Origin: Phlebopus portentosus
Taxonomy: Eukaryota; Basidiomycota; Agaricomycetes; Boletales; Boletinellaceae
DNA: 64,000 bases
Assembly (NCBI GenBank): GCA_037892935.1
Contig: JAYXKI010000012.1
Span: 682,001-746,000 of the forward strand
Reading direction: 5' to 3'
Positions 24,301-34,128 of the stretch are shown in pieces. The notes beneath the pieces were generated by a model. That model searched no databases, was not told the DNA's origin, and was given only the letters and a program-made list of their open reading frames with translations. The translations under genes were made by a program, and so were the position numbers. Every line of letters begins with the position of its first letter. The stretch's first letter is position 1.

Positions 24301-24886
24301 ACACCTCTCGAACGAGATAGATGGTGATTTGGGCGGCAAGAAGCAGCAGACAGGACGCCAATGAATGCTACCCCAAGATTATGAAAATGTAAGACATAGA
24401 AGTAGATAAGGGACGCAACTTGATATATATCCCTGCGACCAAGGCAACACAATCTCCGGGTAGCACCTCATCCTCAGATGCCGGCTGTATCATATGCCGA
24501 GTCACAGCTCCGTTGATATTTCTGCTCACTTGAAGAGCTTTTGTTCTATGGTTCTGCACTTTTAACGTCGGTCTGAACGTCGGATCATTCTATGACACTA
24601 TGCTCAGAGCAGTATGAAATGAAACCGAAAACAGCTCACCACAGAATCGACGGAATGCTCTCCTACAACAAACGTCAAGTGTTCGCCGGATATTTTGGGA
24701 TGACTGAGAACGAGTTGAAGGGGATGCTTTTGCTTTCGGCCGAGAGGATAAGTTTTACCAGGTTTCAACAATTTGAGCTCTAGCCAGAAGTGAGCAACCA
24801 GTGTACACTACACAAGCAAACTGCTCACTTTTCTGCTCTAAATTTGTAGTCCCTGTTTGATCAAAAGCACCTTCAACAAGCCACAT
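21321..24886 (-). CDS. Nbs1/nibrin, Mre11-Rad50-Nbs1 DNA-repair complex subunit
   Basis: Start ATG at 24886 (MWLVEGAFDQTG). The FHA domain follows over two exons (LKPGKTYPLGRK, HPKISGEHLTF), and the next segment reads QNHRTKALQVSRNINGAV. Tandem BRCT-like domains lie at 23725-24339 (CASLGVKVVSTPRPEVTHHL, VRPDWLTELL, then GWRFLFVGEKG). A long disordered Ser/Gln/Glu-rich middle precedes the Mre11-binding motif PDFKKFRKV at about 22155-22180. The C-terminus is acidic then basic, ending GVAFKGFRGRKK. The family tethers MRN to phosphorylated partners at DNA double-strand breaks and recruits the ATM/Tel1 kinase in the nucleus. It is convergent with the DUF6533 gene, about 260 bases apart. The gene appears intact with several introns; middle exon borders (22,800-23,700) are approximate. 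Confidence 0.88.
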
Positions 24887-25825
24887 GACCGAGAAAGAGC
24901 TTCAAATGTTGATCGTGGTAAGTCGTTGCTAAGGTCCACAAGAAGCCAAGTTCAGCTGAATGAGACAAATTATGAGCTCCTCTGCATCCCTTATAAACGC
25001 TTCGGCTTCGACTGGTATTGTCTTCGCAAGAGGACGAAGGGAAGCGTTTTCCGACTCAAGCGTGACAACTTGGGGACGTGATGCGAGTCACCGGTACGTG
25101 ACCAATCGATTGACTCCGTAACTCCCGAACCGAACTTGTTCACATCACTAGCTTGAGTTGGCCTGTCTGTTGGCCTGTCTGTTGTTTCGGCACCTAGGTC
25201 CTGCAGGCATCTATTTTATGGGTGCTCGAGTTCAAGTAGACTATAATCAGATATCTTGGTATACACTCTTCCTTTACTCCCATCGTTTCTATCATGAAGT
25301 CAAGCGCTTTTGGTAATCTGCCTGGATGGTAGTATTCTTCTTCACAGCCTGCTTCCAACAGAAGTTGCAGAATGCTGCCGAATTGGACTGTTCGACTGCT
25401 TTGAGACTTTTTTGTCCACGCCAGTATTGGTAGATTTCAAGGACTGGTAAAAAGGGATTGGCGTCTGATGCTGATCACAATGCCGATTGGCCTGGGTGTC
25501 GTTGCTAACCAACGCTACATCGTTTTCTCATCGTGACGATGATGCGCTTCTCAGACCGGCCTGATGGTGGTCCTTGTCGCAATTCTCATGATTTCATGCC
25601 GTTACGATTTCATTCGTTCATCAAGAATTTTACTCGAATTCTCTACGGCTGAAGATCAGCAGTTTGACACACACGTCAAAACGATCGTAAAAGCATCGCC
25701 TTGAACAGTTCGTTGCTCACGACTCTATGTTCCGACAGGGACGAACTCAGCGGCGCATCTTACTCGCGTCTGCACCGAGACGACCAACACCTTGCCTCTG
25801 GAAGCGGCGGTCTTTTCGCTTGGAC
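24887..25825. other. Intergenic region upstream of Nbs1 and secreted paralog C
   Basis: No gene is recognised. It holds the divergent promoters of nbs1 (minus) and the secreted gene starting at 25939 (plus). A short duplicated TTGGCCTGTCTG occurs near 25156-25180. Confidence 0.5.
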
Positions 25826-25831
25826 TATAAA
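25825..25831 (+). promoter_or_regulatory. TATA box of secreted paralog C
   Basis: CTATAAA lies about 108 bases upstream of the ATG at 25939, followed by a pyrimidine-rich leader (TTCCTTTTAATTTTCTTTCG) that is typical of well-expressed fungal genes. Confidence 0.55.
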
Positions 25832-25938
25832 GATGGCCAGTTTCCCATAAGTCTTTAGAGTTACTTCCCGGGTTCTTTCATCCTTCATCCTTCTACTTTC
25901 CTTTTAATTTTCTTTCGTTTTATTTATCGTCTGGAACG

Positions 25939-26842
25939 ATGAAGCTTCTTACCACTCCTTTGATCAGTCTCACTCTCTCCCTCGGTGCTCTGGGAGCCAC
26001 GGTCCAGATGCGTGCCCCTCACGGTGGCAAGGCATCGGGTGTTGAAAAATGTCCGTCTGCCTACATCCTGACCACGCAACTCATCCAGGCTGGTGACATC
26101 ACCGTCAATCGATCGACGTATGCTTGCCCGGATAACAGCCTGCGTGAGGCGGCGCAGACGCCTCTTCCGTCTACGAAGAAGATCCCTAAGCAATCGTTCG
26201 GAAGACGTGGTGCGTTTGAAGCTCGGAACGCCGCGGAATGCAGGAACCCCGCTCCCGAGTGCCAATGTAGCCAGAGTTGTGAGTTACTTGAAGGATATAA
26301 ATGTCTACCGGTTGATGTAAATGATTTCCTGTTAGTTCAATGCAGTTGCCAGAACGTCACAGCTCTGGCTCCCAACCCGGGTGATTGTGCATCTCTCATC
26401 TCGTCTACGTCGGTGATTTCGCAGGCGGCGGGCCCGACATTCACAGTTCAGCCAGATAATTTTGAGCTTATTAGCTTTGGTACCTGCGCGCTGGAATGGA
26501 CTAACTTGTCAGTTTCTTCTGCGACTCATCTCTGCCGTGCACCTTCACCTTACATGTTTCTCGCTTATAGTGGTTGTTCGCCTCTTGAATACTGCTGGGA
26601 TGAACTTGTCCGTATTCTTCACACATCTTCAGTTCTCATTAATGCTGATACTCTCTACCATGGATCTAGGGTGACACTGGAGGTGTCGTCAACCAACTGT
26701 GCTTTGAACAGGGCGGCGGAACAGCCGCCGCATGCGAAGCTGACAACGACCTCTGGCTTTTGCAGTAAGCATGATGTTGCAAACGCATTGGATAGTAGAG
26801 CTGATCTCCACATTCTTTAGATCCCTTCGTGTTGGTTCTTGA
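25939..26842 (+). CDS. Secreted cysteine-rich protein, paralog C
   Basis: The signal peptide is MKLLTTPLISLTLSLGALGA. Family motifs follow in order: KCPSA, YACPDNSLRE, NAAECRNPAPECQCSQ, CSCQNVT, GDCASLI, AAGPTFTV, FGTCALEWTNL, LEYCWDEL, GDTGGVVNQLCFEQGGGTAA and DNDLWLLQ. Four short introns interrupt the gene (donors near 26279, 26510, 26617 and 26774). The last splits the Gln codon and leads into a tail, SLRVGS, stopping at 26840-26842. The Arg-Arg before GAFEARNAAEC may be a propeptide cleavage site. The last exon and 3' flank are duplicated as a relic at 33752-34000. Secretion is confident; the molecular role is unknown, and a Y3-like glycan-binding fold is a loose guess. Confidence 0.8.
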
Positions 26843-27035
26843 ATCAGAGTGTGGAAGCTGCCAGTCCAGAGAGTTTGAGATGGATGACTATGCTTCGCGA
26901 TGTTTCGTTTCAGTCGGGTTTCATGTACATCTTTCTGGGTCGATAATTTATGACTTTTGGTCTATGGTTGTCAGTGCTACATGTATATCTGCATGCATGA
27001 ACGTGCGTATGTGAAAGGGAGTAGAAAAGATAATA

Positions 27036-30000
27036 CTACGAAGACGATGTATAATCCTGAATGGCAAGCTTCTTGTGCAAGTCGGCGGCTTCAAGTGTCA
27101 ACACGACAACCGGCATATCCGGACGATCGACAGGTTGGGTCTTCCAACAACGCTGCATGAGCTCCCACACATTGACGGTAAGGCCCCTGTGCTGCTCCGG
27201 CCATCCAGGTCTCTTGTCATTGACAGCAACTTCTGTTACAACTGCTCCGTCATTCAGGTCGGCGAACGGGACCGTACCAGAGAAAATCTATCATATGCGT
27301 ATTAGTGCAGAACGAAATTCGAGGAAAGAGTACAGTTTACCTCAAAGCAAACGCAGGAGAAAGCATACACATCCGACTTAGACGTAGGTCGAGTGGAGTC
27401 CCTGCCAAAACGATCAGGATTCAGGAGTTCTGGAGCTTGCCAACGTGCTGATCCTGTGCCACTGAAAGATGTCGCGGCCGTGACGCCCCGTGAGTCAATC
27501 ACCCTCGCAAGACCGAAGTCAGTGATTTGGGGTTGGCCATTCGGATCCACGAGAACATTTACCTGTGTACCATCACAGACAATCAAGCCAATTTGTACAG
27601 TAGTATAGTAAGTAAATACTTACCGCTCGAAGATCGCCATGGATGACTTGCGGGTTTAGGCTATGAAGATACCCGAGACCACGCGCGACACCTAATGCCT
27701 ATACGTTCGTGTTAGCAGCTATTGTGCATATCTCTGATATAAATCGCTCTGTACCAGTATTAAGCAATCTGCCGAAGATTCCTCACTCAGATACTTGTTG
27801 AGACTTCCTTTATCCATCCAGTCTGAAACAAGGGCCAGCCGAGGCGATTCGGAGTTAGGAATGGCAGAACATTGGGATGATTTAGTCTTCTCCAAACTAG
27901 GGCCTCCTTGCCGATTTCCTGGAAGTCACCAAACATCACCGATCAAGATTGGTATTGGAAGTCGGGTGCTTACTCGTTGCTTCTTTTCCTTCTCGTTACC
28001 TGTGAACAAATAGAGTCGTAGAAATTTCAGAGCGACTGGCTTCCCTTTATATTCACCCTTCCAAACGTCAGCAAAGCCTCCTCCATGCACAGCATTTGAT
28101 CCAACTCGAAGAATGTTGACCAAGAATATGTCTGAGGGGAGAATCCCTCGTTTTTCAACCGTTGACTTCAGGAAGCGATTAAAGTGGCGAGCATTGCAAG
28201 ATGTAGAGTGATCTATCGCCTAATGAAATAGGTTTTGAGCTCGATACGTCATAAGTAGGTAGACTTCACGTACGAGCTGGACTTGGTCGACAAGGTTTTG
28301 TAATGCAGCATCGTTCAATTGATGAAGGTCCTCCATGACGGCAGCATCTCCCAGGCGAGATAGGTCCCGAAAAAGCTCTCCAACAGTCATCGTAGACCTG
28401 AACTGCCCTTTTATTCCCTGAATGGTCCCCGTAAATGCAAAGGATTGATCAAACGGTTCGTCTAGGCTTGTCGTAAGCCCTCGGCTTGACGTGGAATTAA
28501 CACTCAGGTCGCTATGATCGGAACCATACCCTTGGCGTGCTATGCTTATTGCTTCTCGAGTCAGTTCCATCATGTAGATCGTTTCCTCTTGCGGTGCAAA
28601 AACTTCATCGATGTCTGGCTCCCGTCTGCTCGTTATCAGAAACCGAAAGGCTTTAGGTAATTTCGGAAACTCCGTCCGGAAAAGTTTCATCAAACTACGT
28701 CGGGTCTCCGGCGTGCCACATTCGTCGAGGGCGTCGATAACGACAACGACAGGTGGCTCTACATGACGTTCTGCGGCAAGGAGTGGACGTAGGAGTAGCT
28801 TATTGAATTGCTGCATTGCAGTTGCCGAGGCGATGTCCTTGTCGTTCTCGATTTCTGCAAGAATACTCGATCCAATGGACGAATCGAATAGCGACAATTT
28901 GTAAGCGATCGTTCTGATCACAGATGATGGCTTGCTCTTTCCTCTTTCAAAAAAAAGGAAGGCACCAAGGCGAGTCATGTCTCGTACGTGATCCGCAATC
29001 GTTGTACTGATGGTACTTTTTCCACATCCTACAATACCATGAAGCCAGAAAATGTTCTGCATCGTATCAGAAAATACCCATTCAAGTATGCCCTGCATCA
29101 CTTCTGGGCGGGACCCAGGAAGACAAAGAGGACGATCAAACGCGTCCATATGACTTGGATTGAGTCGTTGACGTAAAACTGATAGATGATTATAAGTATT
29201 AGTTGCTGAGGATTCAAGATTACCACATACATGTATCATTGTTTCGTTGCGATTCACGATGTGCAACGAGAACAGAGTACAAGGTTAGTCCCGAATCGAT
29301 TTGTTCCTTGAAATTGTTTATTTCCTGTTCGAATTCTTTTATTTTTTGAGAGTTCAGAGCGGCTCGTCCTTGAAAGGATGGTCACTAATAACAGGACTAA
29401 ACATTCAGGTCGACAATCTCACCTAGGAAACTGCGCGGAGTGTGCTCTTGGACGAAGATACAACATTCGATAACTTTTTTCAGGAGCCCTTTAATGGGCT
29501 CTTGAACCTGAAGACCGGCAGCTTCATCCGAAAATTCCTGCAGCTTGGTAACGAAATCAAAGGTATTTGCTAAGTTGCGGACAAGATTGATAATTTTTTC
29601 ATCGGCATGAAGATGATTGGCAGTTTTCTAATGAGCAATTAGCTCCCTGTCGGTGGACTACCATGATCGCTGCAAATGAAACATACGGTATAAAGAGTCG
29701 AGATAATACTCCATGTTAACTTTACGAACGGATTGATCTTGGTAGAGTCAGCGACAAAACACACTTAAAATGAAACTAAGTACTTGCTTCGGACAAGTTA
29801 TCGATAACCGTCTCAAACGCCATTAATCTGGACGTTAACATGTTGAGGGATTGGTGAAGCTCTCCCTGAGCGTTTGACTGTGCCGCTTCAACCATGCGTG
29901 ACACCGCATCTACACGGCTGCCAGCTAATTGAATTTCGGTGGATTCTATAGAGTCAATGACTTCAAGATGCAAGACTATGACACCCCGGAATTTCATTGA

Positions 30001-30499
30001 GTTCACTTGAGAAGATCCACGCAATTCAACGTGCACTACATGGCCTTCATTGGTCAACACACGGGGATGTAAATGGCTCTGAACATTACCTTCTCCATTA
30101 GCAGATCTCGCCAGTAGCTCTTCAAGCGAGACATCAACAGATCCAACATTAGGATCTGACAACAAAACTGCATCATGCCTGACTCGTATTGCGAAGGTCG
30201 CGTCTCTATCCGAGGAAGAGCTGCGTATCTCCATTTAGATGTACGAAGTTCAGCAGTGTGCTGGCTACGCACAATACAAGCAGCTCATCCCAGAAAGGAG
30301 TTCGGCTATTCTTGATTGTTCGCGTCTTTCTGCAAACACTATGAAGCTCCACGTCCACATAAAGGTCAGGTATCCTGCTATGTAGAGGATGCTTCCACTG
30401 TATATCCTCAACGCGTATCACTGAATCGATGTTAAATTGGACTAAACACGATACGATCCAGAAAAATTCCGTACCTCTTAGACAATAATCAATGGACAT
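27036..30499 (-). pseudogene. C2-NACHT-protein kinase fusion gene, copy 1 (frameshifted kinase)
   Basis: From ATG 30499 the exons encode, in order: a C2-like domain (IRVEDIQW, RIPDLYVDVEL, TRTIKNSRTPFWDELL, then ATFAIRVRHD, 30400-30130); a helical STAND N-terminal region (about 29780-29300); and a NACHT NTPase with Walker A GIVGCGKST (about 29030) and Walker B VVVVIDALDECG (about 28730). The winged-helix part seen in copy 2 is missing. After a helical linker comes a kinase: GGGFADVWKGEYKGKPVALK, HGDLRA, TDFGLAR and SARWQAPELL, with its stop at 27036. Exon phases are continuous, so this looks like one gene. At about 27850-27860, 16 bases present in both paralogs are missing after NHPNVLPFL, shifting the frame and leading to a TGA. 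The gene is divergent from the MLKL-like gene 1. An NLR-like sensor role is inferred. Confidence 0.7.
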
Positions 30500-30957
30500 A
30501 GTGCACGTAGGCAAGGACGGTTCTCATACCTTGTCCATTCTCGCCTTATAAACTCTTTCATCACGGCCGATGACGAGTAGCATGATAGGGGCTAAGCTAT
30601 ATACAGACTACTGTCGAGCATTGTACGGGGGCTGTCACCAATGAAGTAGCGCAGCCTTCCTATCTCCGTTCATCAAATAGTAATTACTTAGGCACTGCTG
30701 ACCTTGTTTATCTGTTTCAAATCGCATAGGCTGCGCTGTATTTTTGAATGTGCCGAAATCAGCGGAGCCGATCTGATGAGAACATGATTTCAATGCTGTT
30801 CTACGGAAGGTGCTTTGAAGCGTCCGCTTGCCCAGAGCCTTTCAATCATTCGCAAGCTCGACAGGCCAGGCGAGTCCAACCCCACTCGGTCAATTCCAGC
30901 ATGAATGGGCGGCTCCGCTCCAAAGAAAGTGTTCAGTGTGCCGCATTCACGTTAGGT

Positions 30958-31533
30958 TTAGTAACTTGAAGTCGAGAAGATCAGACCCTGCAGATAGCAC
31001 AGACACAGGCGCTTACTTATTTTAGGGCACATTTCGCCAATATGAATGAACTGCCGAACCTTCCAAAAGCGCAAGTAGATACAACAGGCAGGACAACTTT
31101 GTTCTGCAAGAGGAAGTCGTGAAGTAAAGCGAAGGCCAATGTGCGGCATGTGGAGAGTAATATGTCCGCAGAAGCAGCACCCATCAACACGAGGAAAGCG
31201 CAAGGCAAGCACGGGAACACAGTCATCTACGCGATAGAGTTCTGACCATTCTATTTCGTTCTTTTGTTGTTTTAACTTGCAAGGTGGAGTTATTGTGGTG
31301 AGTGCCTGCCGTAGGGCGTTATTAGCGAAGTGTTGTCTGCATTGACCTGTGAGCGGAAATGGTTGTAGTCTAAGTCCCTTGAGTAAGACTTGAAGTCCGT
31401 CCGACTGTGATCCAAGAAGAAACACCGTCACGTGGGAGTGAACCGGGAGCACAGTCGCGAACGGTCCTCGCGTCGGTGCTGTTGCTTGTACTGCAAACAA
31501 TGCACAAACACTGATGTTCAACGAAGATAACAT
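30958..31533 (-). CDS. Small unrecognised protein, possibly secreted
   Basis: This minus-strand frame of about 191 residues starts MLSSLNISVCALFAVQATAP, a plausible signal peptide. The rest has paired cysteines (CCFCGH, SCPACCIYL) but matches no family I know. A short intron (GTAAGC donor at about 31016, CTGCAG acceptor at about 30993) could alter the C-terminus. It lies between the divergent NACHT-kinase 1 and MLKL-like 1 genes. The matching position in the second module holds a DNA-level relic of it (about 39036-39330), so it belongs to the duplicated unit. It is real as conserved sequence; coding status is only moderately supported. Confidence 0.5.
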   Translation of the reverse strand: MLSSLNISVCALFAVQATAPTRGPFATVLPVHSHVTVFLLGSQSDGLQVLLKGLRLQPFPLTGQCRQHFANNALRQALTTITPPCKLKQQKNEIEWSELYRVDDCVPVLALRFPRVDGCCFCGHITLHMPHIGLRFTSRLPLAEQSCPACCIYLRFWKVRQFIHIGEMCPKISKRLCLCYLQGLIFSTSSY

Positions 31534-31731
31534 TCGGAAGCTGACCTGTATTAGACAATGTTCCTGATGGTCCATCAATTAAGAGCTACTTATACCTACA
31601 TGGCACTGGTACAGCCCCAGGTAAGCGCCTGAAGCCCCACTCACTGCTGTCGACGTCCCCGTTAGACAAGCTCGACGCAACCTACGGTCTCACTCAGGGT
31701 TGTTTGGCACGACCTGTTGCGCAGAGCAATC

Positions 31732-33658
31732 ATGACTTTCAGCTCGGGACTAAGAGTAGCTGTAGGGACTACGGTGGATCTCACGGTCATCGCGGCGGGC
31801 TTTGCCCCAGTGCCAGGTCTTTCAGCGGTGGCAGGGCTTGTTGCTGGAATCCTTAAACTTTGCGACGACGTCCGAGTAAACAAGTATGAAACCTCACTTT
31901 TTTCCCCTGCCTCCGTGGGGCAATCAATCTGACAGATGCTCATCCTACGCTAGGAATGCGATTGTCGGCTTGGGCAAACGCTGTAACGAGTTGCTCCTTG
32001 TGTTGGACGAGGGCTCCAAGTCTACTCCGGACAATCTTCGTATTATGGTAGATTCAGCCCAAAAGTGTGTGTTTCTGACGATTTCTGGCGCCTAGCACTG
32101 ATGTTTAACCATATAGGCTGCTTGAGGATATCAAAGAAAAGATCGATGCATGGGCCAATACGTCTCTTTTCAAACTCATTTTCAAACGGAACGACATCGC
32201 TGAAGGCGTCAAACACTACCATAAAGAAATCGACAGTTTTCTGGAAAGCTTCAATATCGCTTCGCATCTCAAGGTCCACTGCCGCTTGACAAACTTTGAT
32301 CGACAAAGGAAAGAGGATCAAAACGAGCTCATCAATTACTTTTCGGATTTCAAGAATAACCATCAGATTATGCAAGAGACTATCGTTGCAAAAGTTGATG
32401 AAGTCAAAGTTGTCATGGGAGTTATCCAAGAGGTACTTTTAGACCCGTATAATACATGAAACGTGAGCTGAAGGTTCCTTTCAGACTATGGGAAACTTTC
32501 CAGTCGGAGATGAGCAGCACAAGGGATTGAAGAAGAATCTGTATACCATGCAAGAGACTTCTGGCCAGCTTCTTCCGAGAATAGAGCTGAAGTCTGACGA
32601 GGTTCGCCGCGTCAGCGGGCATCCTATCCGAGGCAGTGCAGTATTTGACGTTTGGGAAGGCGAGTACCTCGGTCAAGCAAAGTGTGCCATCAAAGCCGTC
32701 CGCACCATTGAAGTCACGCCAAAGATTCGGGATGTATGTCGCTCCATATACTTGCAATTGATAAGTCATGCTCAGCTACATATCCTGTAGCGGTTATTGC
32801 GAGAAGTGAAAATCTGGCGCAAAGTATGGGAAGACGACAAGGGGGAACACATACTTCCCTTCTGGGGCGCTTGCTTTGATGATGGTCCATATCCGTTCGT
32901 GTCCCCTTTTGAACAACCTCTTCCTATTCTGACGCCTCGTCCTAGCTACGTGGTCAGTCCGTGGATGGAATATGGCGATGCTATCTCGTATGTCAATAAG
33001 TATCCATATGTCAACCGGAAGAAGATTATTCGCCGCATCGCCGAGGGAATTAGATTGCTTCACTCTTACGAGCCTCCAATCGTGCACGGCGACATCAAAG
33101 GTGCTAATATCCTTATTGACCAGAAGGGCAATCCACTCCTTGCCGACTTTGGCCTTTCAAAGGTCTGTGTCCCTTTCCGGTTCTGATAGACATAAGATAT
33201 GTTGACTTGAGTCTGGTTCAGATGATGGAAAACCTGACGGGTATGCCACCCACCCAGAGTTCCGGTGTATCTGAGTCATATCGGTGGTTCGCACCGGAGT
33301 TGTGTTCTGCACCTGGTATTCTGAGCCCAGCTTCGGATATGTTCGCGTTTGCCATGACGGTGGTCGAGGTCAGTTCTCACGAGGTGACCTGTTTCCCATC
33401 CATGCCTTTAGTCTCATCAATCGTCTTTTTGTACCACAGCTGATTACCGGCCAGCCACCTTGCTCCCACATAAAGCGGAACCCTGAGGTGCTCATCAAGA
33501 TACAGCAAGGTGAACGTCCGCTCAGGTCAATGAGTACCGAGGTCATCGAGCGTGGGCTTGATGACAAGCTTTGGAATCTTCTTACGCGATGCTGGGCTGC
33601 GGAGCCCGGTGAGCGTCCCACCATACACGAAGTAATCTCTGAGCTACCTTCCGAGTAA
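31732..33658 (+). CDS. MLKL-like protein: N-terminal helical bundle plus protein kinase, copy 1
   Basis: There are seven exons (31732-31883, 31954-32064, 32117-32432, 32485-32733, 32791-33162, 33222-33368, 33440-33658) giving 521 residues in frame. Residues about 1-190 are an alpha-helical bundle of the kind annotated as MLKL_NTD in mushrooms ([71 protein letters not shown]). The kinase follows: CAIKAV (Lys), LLREVKIW (Glu), [26 protein letters not shown] and [11 protein letters not shown]. All catalytic residues are present, unlike animal MLKL, which is a pseudokinase. In animals and plants the bundle permeabilises membranes when the kinase part signals. By analogy this may be a cell-death executor, which is inference. 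The kinase half is nearly identical to copy 2. Confidence 0.8.
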
Positions 33659-33751
33659 TTTGGATATCGACTTTCAATTCCGTTCGTGCTTCTTTCGTTG
33701 CTTTGTTGCTTGCTTTGGATCGCTTGCTGTGTTTCGTTCGTTCTCTACCTT

Positions 33752-34000
33752 GGATTTAGGGTGAAACTGGAGGAGTCGTCAACCAACTGTGCTTCGAACA
33801 AGGTGGCGGAACAGCCGCCGCATGTGAGGCCGATGACGACTTTTCGCTCTTGCAGTAAGCGTGACAGCTCTAACTCGCTATACTAGCGAAACTGACGTTC
33901 AATGCTTCAGGTCGCTCCGTGTCGGCTTTTAGAGAATTTGCTGGCCGAAGAGTGCGAGATGGGATGACTTGACTTCGCAATGTTTCATTTTGTTCGGGTT
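33752..34000 (+). pseudogene. Relic of the 3' end of secreted paralog C
   Basis: This stretch closely matches the last two exons, final intron and 3' flank of the gene at 25939-26842. It begins GATTTAGGGTGAAACTGGAGG, reads in the matching frame VNQLCFEQGGGTAAACEAD, has the same split Gln codon and GTAAGCGTGA donor, then GTCGCTCCGTGTCGG encoding SLRVGF and a stop near 33930. No upstream exons are present. It abuts the 3' end of MLKL-like gene 1, on the same strand. It marks duplication or recombination of the block that includes secreted paralog C. Confidence 0.85.
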
Positions 34001-34128
34001 TCTTGTACACCTCTCTTATTCGGGCTTGGTGGTCACGAAAAATTAATTATTTCCCTATGGAAGACATCAAGTCCTACAAATCGCAGTGAAACGTGTATTC
34101 AAACCAGAGCGATAGATTTCTACTGGTG

